DNA of 64,000 bases from Streptomyces cadmiisoli (GTDB lineage Bacteria; Actinomycetota; Actinomycetes; Streptomycetales; Streptomycetaceae): assembly GCF_003261055.1 (NCBI RefSeq), contig NZ_CP030073.1, positions 3,844,001 through 3,908,000 on the forward strand. Direction: 5' to 3'. Made by a program: the position numbers and the translations under genes. The notes below the pieces were generated by a model. It was not told where the DNA came from, ran no database searches, and saw only the letters and a list, made by a program, of their open reading frames with translations. Below, piece after piece: positions 55,575 to 64,000 of this stretch; positions within the stretch are counted from its first letter, which is position 1; the number at the start of each line of letters is the position of its first letter.

Positions 55575-55578
55575 CATG

Positions 55579-56631
55579 TCAGGTGTGCTGCGGGCCGAGC
55601 GGAGGGGACGGTGGCCCCGATGTGCTCACGGACGTCGTCGGCGACGGGCTCCGCGGCGGCCCGCTCCCGTCGTCCCCGCTCCCGCTGATCAGCAGCGCCA
55701 CCGCGGACACCCCGGCCGCCGCCATCGCCGCCACCAGCAGCGCCGTCACCAGCCGGTCGCGGGGGGTGCGTCGGGCGCGGGACGGTGCCGGTGGTGTGCG
55801 TCCGGTCTCCAGGTAGGCGCGCAGCATCCGCTCCGCCTGCCCCGCGTCCAGCCGTCGCTGCGGATCGCGCTCCAGCAGCCCTCGTACGACGGGCAGGAGC
55901 GGGCCCGCCTGCGGGGGCGGCCGTACCTCGTCGGACAGGACGGCGTGCACGACGCCGCCCAGCGAGTCGCGGTGGAAGGGCGACGTCCCGCCGACCGCGG
56001 TGCACAGCAGCGCGCCGAGCGACCACAGGTCGGAGGCGGGGCCGGTGCCGGAACCCGCGATCCGCTCGGGCGCGGTGTACTCCGGCGAGCCGACGAAGGA
56101 GCCGGACTCGGTGAGGGTCGTGGCGCCCTCGACCTGGGCGACGCCGAAATCGGTGAGGACGACCCGGCCGGTGCCGGACTCGATGAGGACGTTCGCCGGT
56201 TTGAGATCGCGGTGCAGTACCCCCGCCGCGTGGGCGGCGCGCAGGGCGCCGAGCAGGGCGATACCGATCCGGGCCGCCTCGTGCGCGTCGACCGGGCCCC
56301 GCCCGGCGATCCGGTCGGCCAGGGAACCGCCGTCGATCAACTCCATGACGATGCAGGGGCGTTCGTCGTCCTCGACGACGTCATGGACGACGATGACATG
56401 CGGATGGCGCAGTTGGGCCAGCGCCTGCGCCTCGCGCAGGGTGCCCGCGCGACGGGCCCGGATCTCGGCGGCCGTCCCGGAGTCGTCCTGGGCGATCTCC
56501 TTGACGGCGACCCGGCGGCCCAGCAGTTCGTCGGTGGCGCCCCACACGACACCCATACCGCCGCGGCCGAGTGTCTCCTCGAGCCGGTAACGGCCCGCGA
56601 TGATCCGCCCGCCCTCCCGCTCGCTCACCAT
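55579..56631 (-). CDS. Membrane Ser/Thr protein kinase 3 (no sensor domain)
   Basis: A 350-residue kinase: complete catalytic domain (GRGGMGVVW, Lys in VAVKEIA, HRDLKPANVL, DFGVAQVEGA, APERIAG), a short linker, a TM helix at about 290-312, then only a ~35-residue Ser/Pro/Gly tail outside. It is the only one of the six that lacks a folded extracytoplasmic domain, so it may take signals through partners. I use ATG 56631; ATG at 56640 or 56643 and GTG at 56628 are alternatives. The long upstream frame overlaps kinase 4 and is not coding. Confidence 0.88.
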   Translation of the reverse strand: MVSEREGGRIIAGRYRLEETLGRGGMGVVWGATDELLGRRVAVKEIAQDDSGTAAEIRARRAGTLREAQALAQLRHPHVIVVHDVVEDDERPCIVMELIDGGSLADRIAGRGPVDAHEAARIGIALLGALRAAHAAGVLHRDLKPANVLIESGTGRVVLTDFGVAQVEGATTLTESGSFVGSPEYTAPERIAGSGTGPASDLWSLGALLCTAVGGTSPFHRDSLGGVVHAVLSDEVRPPPQAGPLLPVVRGLLERDPQRRLDAGQAERMLRAYLETGRTPPAPSRARRTPRDRLVTALLVAAMAAAGVSAVALLISGSGDDGSGPPRSPSPTTSVSTSGPPSPPLGPQHT

Positions 56632-56756
56632 GCGCCCCATCATGCCCCGCCGGAGGCGGCCCTTCCGGGACGTGCGGACCGGGTTGGCCGACAACCGCCC
56701 CCGGCCGGCGCGCGCGGCGGGCGGCACTGAGTGAGCGGGACGGGGTATCGCGGCGG

Positions 56757-58370
56757 TCAGGACACCGTGCTGGGCCGCCAGCCCCGCAGCACCGCGTCGA
56801 ACTGCTCCCGGGTCGTCTCCCAGTCCTCCGCGGGACCGGACATGTAGAGGGCGTACTCGACGCCGTCCCGGGCGACGTACATCTCCTCGATCGCCCGCCG
56901 CGGGCCCGCGTGGATGCCGGGGTCTCTCTCCAGTGCCGTCCAGGTGTACTCCCACAGCGCGCCCTCGCGGTCCCGGTAGATGTTCTTCTCCAGGGTCACG
57001 CGCTCGTAGTCGACGAGCCGCTGAAGCTGCTGCTCCAGGTCGCGCTGGTGCTCGTAGGGCTCGGCGAAGTCGGGGGACTTGTCGACGGCGATGCGCAGCA
57101 AGTGGATGCCCTTGTCGGGCGTGTAGTCGATCTGGGTGAGGTCGCCGCTGACGCTGTAGACCTTGCGCTCCCAGTCGCCGCTGGGCACGGAGAGCCCGAA
57201 GCCCGCCGGGTCGTCGACCGGCACCCAGCTCTCCGGGCCGGACTGCGGGCTCGGGCCGGGGGGCTCGCTCGTCGGCGTCGGGCTCGGGGTGAGGGAGACG
57301 TCGTTCCGGGCGCGGCCGTCGTCCCACTGCTGGATCCCCACCGCGGCGGCCCCGCCGACGACCGCCGCGAGGGCGACCACCAGGGCCAGGGTGCGCAGTC
57401 GACGCCGTTTGGCCGGAACGGGTGCCGCGGTGGGCGCGGTCGGGGTCGGCCGGACCGGGGTGTCCTGGCTCACGGGCCGGGTGTCCGCCTGCCGGACCGC
57501 CGGCCCGTGCACCTGGGTCACCTGCGTCACCTGCGTCACCCGGGGCTGTCTTCCTTCGGCCGCCTCACCGAGCAGGCGTTCGGCCTCGGCGAAGTCGGGG
57601 CGCGACGCCGGATCCTTGCGCAGCAGCGCGGTGATGACGGGTCCGAGCGGGCCGGCGTTGCGCGGTTCGGCGGGATGCTCCTCCACCACGGCCTGCATCG
57701 TGGAGAGCGGCGAGGTGCGGCGGAACGGCGAGGTGCCCTCGACCGCCGTGTACAGCGTCGCCCCCAGCGCCCACAGGTCGGCGGCGGGCCCCGGGTCGTG
57801 CCCCCGGATCCGCTCGGGCGCCAGGTAGTCGACCGAGCCGACCACCTCGCCCGTGCGGGTGATCGTGCTGTCCCCCTCGATCTGGGCTATACCGAAGTCG
57901 GTGAGCAGGACGCGCCCGTCGTGGCCGAGCAGGACATTGCCGGGTTTGACGTCGCGGTGCAGGACGCCGGCGGTGTGCGCCGCGCGCAGGGCACGCAGCA
58001 CCCACAGGCCGATCCGGGCCGCCTCGGCCGGTTCGACACGGCCCGCGTCCTTCACCGCGTCGGCGAGCGAACGGCCCTCGACGAGTTCCATCACGATCCA
58101 CGGCCGGCCGTCGTGTTCGAGCACGTCGTGGACGGTGACGACGGCGGAGTGGTTGATCCGCGCCGCCGCGCGCGCCTCGGCCCGGGTACGGGCCAGCAGC
58201 ACCGCCTGGTCGCTCTCGGAGACGTAGAGTGCGGCGGTCAACTCCTTGATGGCGACGGCCCGATGCAGCACCTCGTCGTGCGCGCGCCACACGCGTCCCA
58301 TACCGCCGCTGCCGATGGCGTCGGTGAGCCGGTAGCGGCCCCCGAGGAGCAGGCCCTGCATCTGATTCAC
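56757..58370 (-). CDS. Membrane Ser/Thr protein kinase 4
   Basis: A 537-residue kinase with a very short N-terminus (MNQMQGLLLGGRYRL). The catalytic domain (13-270) is complete: GSGGMGRVW, Lys in AVAIKEL, HRDVKPGNVL, DFGIAQIEGD. A TVTQ-type repeat (RVTQVTQVTQV) and Pro-rich linker follow, then a TM helix at about 323-343. The ~175-residue outer domain reads FGLSVPSGDWERKVY, then WEYTWTALERDPGIHAG. GTG at 58370 has GGGGAA very close upstream; ATG at 58361 is the other option. It is 159 nt from kinase 5. Confidence 0.92.
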   Translation of the reverse strand: MNQMQGLLLGGRYRLTDAIGSGGMGRVWRAHDEVLHRAVAIKELTAALYVSESDQAVLLARTRAEARAAARINHSAVVTVHDVLEHDGRPWIVMELVEGRSLADAVKDAGRVEPAEAARIGLWVLRALRAAHTAGVLHRDVKPGNVLLGHDGRVLLTDFGIAQIEGDSTITRTGEVVGSVDYLAPERIRGHDPGPAADLWALGATLYTAVEGTSPFRRTSPLSTMQAVVEEHPAEPRNAGPLGPVITALLRKDPASRPDFAEAERLLGEAAEGRQPRVTQVTQVTQVHGPAVRQADTRPVSQDTPVRPTPTAPTAAPVPAKRRRLRTLALVVALAAVVGGAAAVGIQQWDDGRARNDVSLTPSPTPTSEPPGPSPQSGPESWVPVDDPAGFGLSVPSGDWERKVYSVSGDLTQIDYTPDKGIHLLRIAVDKSPDFAEPYEHQRDLEQQLQRLVDYERVTLEKNIYRDREGALWEYTWTALERDPGIHAGPRRAIEEMYVARDGVEYALYMSGPAEDWETTREQFDAVLRGWRPSTVS

Positions 58371-58529
58371 GTTTCCCCGCAATGTTCTTGACGGGCTCAG
58401 CCTAGGGACCGGGCCCCGAACGGGGAACAACGGGGCCCCACGGAGACGGCACTGTGATGGTTGTCGCTTTCGGGAACCGGAGGGAACCGCGGGGCGACCC
58501 GGCGCCGACGCGCGGCCGACACGCACCGC

Positions 58530-61325
58530 TCAGCCGGTGGCCCGGTACGTGGCCGCGGCCTGCTCGTAGAGCCGTGTCACCTCGTCCCGTTCGGACTCCG
58601 GACCCCGCAACTGCACCACGTGGTAACGGCCGTCGACGAGCATCGCCAGGTTGCGTACGAACAGTTCGCCGCCGCCCTCGCCGGTCCAGGTGAACTGCCC
58701 CTCGGCCATGGTCCGTCCGCCCACCTCGATGGTCTTCAGACCGGTGGAGGTGGCCCAGCTCGACTCGCGGTACGGCAGCAACTCCGGTTCCCGCTCCCGC
58801 TGGTACGTCATGGGGTCGCCGCCGTACTCGTCCGCGCCGTCCCGGCCCGGCACGACGATCAGTTCGAAGTCGCCCTTGCCGTAGACGACCCGGCCGTTGC
58901 CCTTCTCCGGGGTGCGCTGCCAGCCCTCGGCGACGGCGACACGGAAGCCCTCCGGATCCGTTCGCAGCTCGAAACCGTCGGCGACCTGAGGGGCGTCGGT
59001 CTGTGCCTCCGTCGAACCGGCGGACTCGGCCGGTTCGCCGGACGCGTTCTGATCGGGCCGCGGCTCACTGCTCGCCTCCGGCGTCCTTTCGGGCGCATTA
59101 CCGACCTGGCCCGCCGCCCCGGTCCGCTCCGGGCCGCCCGCACCTCCGCCGCCCTCACCGGCCTTGGGCATGAACAGCACGGCGTACGCTATCGCCCCGG
59201 CCATCGCGAGCAGCACCAGCACGAGCAGGGTGCGGCCCAGGCTGCGCGGCGAACCGGTCTTCTGCTTGTGCCGGTCCCGCTTGTGCCGCCCGTGCGCCGC
59301 GGGCAGACCGGCACGCCGCCGGCGCACCAGTTCGCCCTTGCGCCGCACGATCGGCAGCCGGCTCGCGTCGGCCGGCGGCGCGGCGACGACGTGCACCCCT
59401 GCCTCCGGCTCGGGCGCGGAACGCACCAGTGAGCGCAGCCAGCCGCGCAGTTCCTCGAAGTCGAGGCGCTCGGTGGGGTCCTGGCGCAGCAGCGACTCCA
59501 CGACCGGCCTGAGCGGTCCGCACTCCTCCGCGAACGCCGGCGGCTCGGCGCACACCATCTGCACCAGCTCGGCGGTGGACTCCTCCGGGTACGGCGCGTG
59601 TCCCTGCACGGCCCGGAACAGCAGCGCGCCCAGCGCCCACAGGTCGGTCGAGGGCCCGATGGGGGGCGCCAACCGCCAGTTCTCGTGCACCGGTCCGGCC
59701 TGCTCGGGCGCCCACCGCTCGGTCACCGGCCCGACCACGGCCATCCGCGCCTGCCGGGCCCGCTCGGCGGCCAGCGCGGTGGTCGGCCCGCGCCGCGCCA
59801 CCGGCGTCCCGGCGACGAGGTCGTCCCAACTGCTGGGCGCCGGCACCGGGTCGGTCCCACCGGACGGCAGAGCCGTACGGTCCGTCGGCACCGCGGTCCC
59901 GTGGCCGGGCGCGGGCGCCCCTTGCCGGGCGAGGCCGTCGCCGTGGAGCGCGCCCTGCCCGTACCGGTCGGTGCTCGCCGCGCCGCCCGGCCAGGGCGTG
60001 CCGCGTACACCGTAGGGGTCGGCGATCTGTCCCGGCGGCGCGCCGTCGGGCGTGTGGAGCCGGCCGGCACCGGGGGCGTACGGCTGCTCCGCACCGCCTT
60101 CGGAGGCGGGACGGGCGCCCGGCAACGCCGGCCGTCCGGTCTGCTGCTCGGCCTGACCCGAGGTGTACGGCGACTGCGCCCCGGCGCCCTCGGACCCCGA
60201 ACGTGCTTCCGGCAGCGCCGCGCGCCCGCTCTGCTGCGCTTCCTGGACCCGGGCCGCCGCGCGCGCCCCCGCCCGGTACGCGGCGATCGCCCCGGCCCGC
60301 TGGGCCCGGATGTCCCCTCCCGTCTCCTGCGCCCTGCGGGCCGGGACGGCCGATCCGCCGGGTGTGTGCACGCCGCTGCCTCCCGGCAGCGGCAGCCCTC
60401 GCGCCGCCCTCGCCTCGATGGCGGCGCGCCGCGCGGCCTCGGGATCGCCCCCGCCGACACCACCCGGCACCCCGGCTCCACGGGACCCACCGGTCCCACC
60501 GATCCCACCGGTCCCACCGGTCCCACCGGGTGCTACGGCCCCACGAGCCGCAATGGCCCCACCGGGCCCAAAAGTCGTACCCGGCCCGATGGCCGCACCG
60601 GCCCCACCGGCCGCGCCCGTCGCTCCGCTCGCTGCGGAACCCCCACCGGAACCCGGGCGACCGCCCGGGTCAGCGGCGCCACCGCCCTCGTCGGCGCCGT
60701 ACATCCACTCCGGCACCGGGTCGTACCCGCACAGCGCCTCCTCGGCCGCCCCGACCGCGAGGCCGGTCAGCATGACCCGTCCGTCGTCGCAGACGAGCAC
60801 CGTGCGAGCGGTGATGTTCCGGTGCACCCACCCGTGCGCGTGCAGCACCCGGAGCGCTGTCAGCACATCGGACGCGACCTCGGCCGCCCGGTACGGCGTC
60901 AGCGGCTGTTCGGCCAGCAGCGCCGCCAGCGGCCGGGACGCCACCCACTCGCTGACGATCCACAGCGAACCGCCCTCGGCGAAGACGTCGAAGACCTGGT
61001 CGAGCCGGGGATGGTCGGGGATCCGCGCCGCCGCCTGCGCGGCCTCCACCGCCCGCCGGACCGCGGGATCGGTCGGCCGCCTGGTCCCCGCACGGGGCGC
61101 CGGCGTCCGCCGTGCCCCGCGGTCCCTGGCCGTGAACCCGTCCGGCAGCCCCTCTGCGTCGAGCACCTCCGCCTCGACGACCTCGGGCAACGGCACCTGC
61201 CTGACCAGGACTTCCTGCCCGCTGTAGGTGTCGAAGGCCCTGGTCTCGGTGAGTTCGTACTCGTCGGACGGGGGCAGCGGCAGGCGGTAGCGGTCGGCGA
61301 GCACCCGGCCCGCGTAGTCCTCCAC
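58530..61325 (-). CDS. Membrane pseudokinase with large Gly-rich insert
   Basis: A 931-residue protein with a kinase-like fold that has lost its catalytic residues: the VAIK lysine is Arg (EVLVRQV), HRD is HRN at about 167 ([13 protein letters not shown]) and DFG is replaced by TGL (VMLTGLAVG). A ~330-residue Gly/Ala/Pro insert (TGGTGG and GGRPG runs) splits it from the C-lobe, which is kept ([17 protein letters not shown]). A basic stretch precedes the TM helix (about 695-717), and a ~215-residue outer region ends in a sensor domain like those of its neighbours. GTG at 61325 follows GGGGGAGG. It should act as a scaffold or allosteric partner. Confidence 0.88.
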   Translation of the reverse strand: MEDYAGRVLADRYRLPLPPSDEYELTETRAFDTYSGQEVLVRQVPLPEVVEAEVLDAEGLPDGFTARDRGARRTPAPRAGTRRPTDPAVRRAVEAAQAAARIPDHPRLDQVFDVFAEGGSLWIVSEWVASRPLAALLAEQPLTPYRAAEVASDVLTALRVLHAHGWVHRNITARTVLVCDDGRVMLTGLAVGAAEEALCGYDPVPEWMYGADEGGGAADPGGRPGSGGGSAASGATGAAGGAGAAIGPGTTFGPGGAIAARGAVAPGGTGGTGGIGGTGGSRGAGVPGGVGGGDPEAARRAAIEARAARGLPLPGGSGVHTPGGSAVPARRAQETGGDIRAQRAGAIAAYRAGARAAARVQEAQQSGRAALPEARSGSEGAGAQSPYTSGQAEQQTGRPALPGARPASEGGAEQPYAPGAGRLHTPDGAPPGQIADPYGVRGTPWPGGAASTDRYGQGALHGDGLARQGAPAPGHGTAVPTDRTALPSGGTDPVPAPSSWDDLVAGTPVARRGPTTALAAERARQARMAVVGPVTERWAPEQAGPVHENWRLAPPIGPSTDLWALGALLFRAVQGHAPYPEESTAELVQMVCAEPPAFAEECGPLRPVVESLLRQDPTERLDFEELRGWLRSLVRSAPEPEAGVHVVAAPPADASRLPIVRRKGELVRRRRAGLPAAHGRHKRDRHKQKTGSPRSLGRTLLVLVLLAMAGAIAYAVLFMPKAGEGGGGAGGPERTGAAGQVGNAPERTPEASSEPRPDQNASGEPAESAGSTEAQTDAPQVADGFELRTDPEGFRVAVAEGWQRTPEKGNGRVVYGKGDFELIVVPGRDGADEYGGDPMTYQREREPELLPYRESSWATSTGLKTIEVGGRTMAEGQFTWTGEGGGELFVRNLAMLVDGRYHVVQLRGPESERDEVTRLYEQAAATYRATG

Positions 61326-61477
61326 GTTGCCTCCCCCGGCCGCCCGGCTGGTCAATTCCGTTCGTCTGGCGTCCCGTTCCGGATGCGTACGGTTCGCAAG
61401 CACTCACGATACGTGCCGGAGGCAACCTGCACACAGGGACGGGAGATCTCACGCCCCAAACGCGCCGGACGCCTCCG

Positions 61478-63517
61478 TCACGCCTTCGGTTCGAAGCTCT
61501 TCGCCAGTGTCTGCCAGGTGCTTCGGCGCAGCTCGCCGTCCCACTTCGCGGCCGGCGCCGTGTACATCAGCGCGTAGCCCTGGCTGTCGTTCACGACGAA
61601 CCCGCGGTCGATCGTCCGGTACTTCGTACCCCCGTCGACGTATGTGAACTCCCAGTCGGCCGTGTTCCAGCCGCGGTAGTCCACCTTCTCTATGCGGACC
61701 CGGTCGTACTGGGAGCGCATCATGCCGCGCTCCTGGTTCTCCCAGTCGGCGACGGGGTCGTCCTTGGGCGTGGTGGTCCAGGCGACGAGCAGCTTCTGTC
61801 CCTGCGGACCGGTGAACCGGTCGCCGGCCGCGTCCGACGACTGGTACTTCCAGCCCTTGGGCAGACCGATCGAGTAGCCCTGGCCGCCCTCGTAGGTGGA
61901 GGCCACCGACGCGCCCCCGGAGGAGTCCGAGGAACCCGAGGAATCGGAGGAGCCCGAAGAATCGGAGGACTCGTCCTTCGATCCGTCGCCCTCGCCCGAC
62001 GAGTCCGCGCCCGTGCCCGTCGCGTCGTCCTCCGGCCCGGACTGCTGCGCGTCTCCGTCCGCGCCGACCCCGCCCTCGTCGTCCTTCTTCGGGTCGGCGC
62101 TCGGGCCGGCACCGGCGGCCTTGTCACCGCCGCGACCGGACGGGTCGGAGCCGTCGTCCCCGCCGAGCGAGACGGCCAGGACGATGCCGAGCACGACGAC
62201 CAGCACCGCCACCGCCACGATGACCAGCGTGCGCCGGGGCACCACGTCGGTCAGCGGCGCCCTGGGCGCGGGACGCGACGGAAGGTCCGGAGGGGTCATG
62301 ACGGGCCAGCCCGAACTCCGGCCGCCAAAGCCCGCGTTCGCTCCCTGCCGGCCCTGGTCGCCCCGCGCCGCCCGGTCACCGGCGTCGGACGACGCCGAGG
62401 CGGTCACGGCCGTGTCCGGAGCGCCGGACCCGGCGGCGGTGCCGCCGTCCGCGGTCCTGGACTTGGCGCGGGCCGAGGTGGCCGCGCCCGCCGCGACGGC
62501 GGCGTTGCGCGCGGAACGAAGCGCACCGCGCAGCCGGTCGGCGCCCTCCTTGCCGGCACCGCCCGGCGCGCTCCCGCGCGGCTCGGGCGTGTCCGGCTGC
62601 GGCGGCAGCGGGACGACCTTGGTCGCGTCCGCAGGCTCGGCCGTCCTCGGGCCGGGCTCGTGGATGACGGCGTTGAGCATCGCCCGGGCACCGGCGTCGT
62701 CGAGGCGCTGGGCCGGGTCCTTGGTGAGCAGTCCGTGGATGACGGCGCTGAGCGGTCCCGCGTTCTTCGGCTCCTCCAGCGGCTCGGTCATCACCGCGGT
62801 GAGGGTCGCGATGGCGGAACCCTTGTCGTAGGGCGGGGCGCCCTCGACCGACGCGTACAGCAGACCGCCGAGCGACCACAGGTCGGCGGCCGGGCCGGGC
62901 TTGTGTCCGCGGGCACGCTCGGGGGAGATGTACGAGGGGGCGCCGACGAGCATGCCGGTCGACGTGATGGACGGGTCGCCCTCGACCTGCGCGATACCGA
63001 AGTCGGTGAGCACCACCCGGCCGTCCTCGGCGATGAGGACGTTCGACGGCTTCACGTCACGGTGCAGGATGCCCTCGCGATGCGCCGAACGCAGCACGTC
63101 GAGCACGGCGAGGCCGACCTCCGCGGCGCGCACGGGTTCGAGCAGACCGTCCTCGCGGATGACCTCGGCGAGCGACTTGCCCTCGACGAGTTCCATCACG
63201 ATCCACGGCCGGTCGTCCTCGTCGACCACGTCGAAGACCGTCACCGCGCTGTTGTTGCGGATCCGCGCGATGGCCTTGGCCTCGCGCAGAGTGCGCGTGA
63301 TCAGCCGCCGCTTCTCCTCCTCGTCGATGTTCGACGGGAACCTCAGCTCCTTGACCGCGACCGTGCGGCCGAGCGTCTCGTCCTCGGCGCGCCACACCGT
63401 GCCCATGCCGCCTCGGCCGAGCACATCTCCCAGCCGGTACCGCCCGGCGAGAAGGCGCTCGCTCTTGTCCTGACGAGTGTCCTGACGGGATGTCCCCGCC
63501 CGCTCCGCCTCCGACAT
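61478..63517 (-). CDS. Membrane Ser/Thr protein kinase 6
   Basis: A 679-residue kinase, first of the run. The catalytic domain (24-285) is complete: GRGGMGTVW, Lys in [35 protein letters not shown] ~140-residue linker precedes the TM helix at about 427-450 ([20 protein letters not shown]). Outside is an acidic Ser/Asp/Gly repeat stretch ([10 protein letters not shown]), then a ~140-residue sensor domain ([15 protein letters not shown], then [12 protein letters not shown]). I start at ATG 63517 (MSEAERAG), which follows AGGGGA; the longer frame lacks support. The next gene upstream on this strand is glpD. Confidence 0.93.
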   Translation of the reverse strand: MSEAERAGTSRQDTRQDKSERLLAGRYRLGDVLGRGGMGTVWRAEDETLGRTVAVKELRFPSNIDEEEKRRLITRTLREAKAIARIRNNSAVTVFDVVDEDDRPWIVMELVEGKSLAEVIREDGLLEPVRAAEVGLAVLDVLRSAHREGILHRDVKPSNVLIAEDGRVVLTDFGIAQVEGDPSITSTGMLVGAPSYISPERARGHKPGPAADLWSLGGLLYASVEGAPPYDKGSAIATLTAVMTEPLEEPKNAGPLSAVIHGLLTKDPAQRLDDAGARAMLNAVIHEPGPRTAEPADATKVVPLPPQPDTPEPRGSAPGGAGKEGADRLRGALRSARNAAVAAGAATSARAKSRTADGGTAAGSGAPDTAVTASASSDAGDRAARGDQGRQGANAGFGGRSSGWPVMTPPDLPSRPAPRAPLTDVVPRRTLVIVAVAVLVVVLGIVLAVSLGGDDGSDPSGRGGDKAAGAGPSADPKKDDEGGVGADGDAQQSGPEDDATGTGADSSGEGDGSKDESSDSSGSSDSSGSSDSSGGASVASTYEGGQGYSIGLPKGWKYQSSDAAGDRFTGPQGQKLLVAWTTTPKDDPVADWENQERGMMRSQYDRVRIEKVDYRGWNTADWEFTYVDGGTKYRTIDRGFVVNDSQGYALMYTAPAAKWDGELRRSTWQTLAKSFEPKA

Positions 63518-63613
63518 GCGTCCCCTCATGCAACCCGCCCTGACAGAGCCTCCATTGTCCCTCACCCGACAAGTGCCCGACGCCCAGGGTGCCCTCCCGC
63601 TGCTGTTACCCCC

Positions 63614-64000
63614 TCAGAGGGGCACGATGTCCGGCGCCCCGAGGCGCGCCGCGTCCGCCGTGAGGTCGTCCGGCTGGCGCTGCGACTCGCGTTCCGCTTC
63701 CACCCGCTTCTCGTAGTGCTGGATCTCGCGCTCGATGTGGTCCTTGTCCCAGCCGAGCACCGGCGCCACCAACTCGGCGGCCTCCCGGGCGCTGCGGGTG
63801 CCGCGGTCGAAGGTCTCGATGGAGATGCGGGTACGACGGGTCAGCACGTCGTCCAGGTGCCGGGCGCCCTCGTGCGAGGCGGCGTACACGATCTCGGCGC
63901 GCAGATAGTCGTCGGCCGCGTGCAGGGGTTCGCCCAGTGAGGGGTCCCCGGCGATGAGTTCGAACAGCTCCTCCGCCATCGAGCCGTACCGGTTGAGCAG
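63614..64000 (-). CDS. glpD: Glycerol-3-phosphate dehydrogenase, C-terminal part
   Basis: The last ~128 codons of a gene that runs off the window. The sequence (RYGSMAEELFELIAGDPSLG, DDYLRAEIVYAASHEGARHL, DDVLTRRTRISIETFDRG) matches the C-terminal regulatory/DAO_C region of aerobic FAD-dependent glycerol-3-phosphate dehydrogenase, which passes electrons to the quinone pool. The tail (YEKRVEAERESQRQ onward) is the usual streptomycete extension. The catalytic N-terminal part is outside the window, so the symbol is assigned on this fragment only. Confidence 0.88.
   Translation of the reverse strand: MLNRYGSMAEELFELIAGDPSLGEPLHAADDYLRAEIVYAASHEGARHLDDVLTRRTRISIETFDRGTRSAREAAELVAPVLGWDKDHIEREIQHYEKRVEAERESQRQPDDLTADAARLGAPDIVPL

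Noticed and set aside
53245..56730. Very long plus-strand open frame (over 1,100 codons) opposite the kinase genes
   Set aside because: It is antisense to well-supported kinases; its length follows from GC-rich codon structure on the other strand, and the translation shows no domain.
63518..63613. TTGTCGGGTG upstream of kinase 6 as another DNA-damage promoter
   Set aside because: The spacing and the TTGTCRGTG core are off by an inserted G and there is no TAnnnT at the right distance.

Overview
The window is high-GC actinobacterial DNA and almost certainly comes from a Streptomyces chromosome. Coding frames show strong G/C third-position bias, many genes start with GTG or TTG, several appear leaderless, and the gene content is core streptomycete: purN-purH, sucC-sucD, an icmB-type B12 subunit, pcrA, guaA, a run of membrane Ser/Thr kinases and the end of a glpD-type gene. 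The order resembles what I recall for the S. coelicolor SCO4774 to SCO4815 region in reverse; this is memory, not a search.

Layout. 0.3-3.4 kb: a membrane protein, then an FHA protein translationally coupled to a Ser/Thr kinase that carries an extracytoplasmic lytic-transglycosylase-like domain. 3.5-5.7 kb: purN-purH, the last steps of IMP synthesis, with its own promoter and terminator. 6.0-10.8 kb: membrane proteins and an HTH/sigma-like membrane protein. 11.1-13.2 kb: sucCD (succinyl-CoA synthetase), flanked by tandem repeats and hairpins. 14.3-24.0 kb: a secreted protein and a divergent five-gene group (VWA, DUF5682, MoxR ATPase / SWIM, DUF5691) whose central intergenic region carries two face-to-face copies of the actinobacterial RecA-independent DNA-damage promoter motif. 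24.2-24.5 kb: a 29-bp tandem array. 24.5-28.2 kb: IcmB-like subunit, lipase, M23 endopeptidase. 28.5-35.8 kb: pcrA, then two paralogous NlpC/P60 hydrolases, the first behind a c-di-AMP (ydaO-type) riboswitch. 35.8-39.9 kb: an envelope-stress-like module (LuxR regulator, PspC-histidine kinase, divergent PspC membrane protein). 40.0-44.2 kb: DoxX, membrane protein, shortened DUF4429 gene, class II aldolase, PPOX protein. 44.2-46.9 kb: guaA and, divergently, a chorismate mutase behind a Phe-rich leader peptide and attenuator, followed by a strongly structured non-coding stretch. 47.0-51.8 kb: an LAETG surface protein, a GMC oxidoreductase and a succinate-semialdehyde dehydrogenase. 51.9-63.5 kb: six consecutive kinase genes, one a clear pseudokinase, then the 3' end of glpD.

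A recurrent theme is the cell envelope: kinases with extracytoplasmic sensor domains, a kinase-lysozyme fusion, three secreted peptidoglycan hydrolases (one under c-di-AMP control), a PspC stress module and a sortase substrate. The items most deserving follow-up are the DNA-damage-type divergent promoter of the MoxR/VWA/SWIM group, the Phe leader and attenuator, the structured RNA candidate at 46.4-46.9 kb, the kinase-transglycosylase fusion and the pseudokinase in the kinase cluster.
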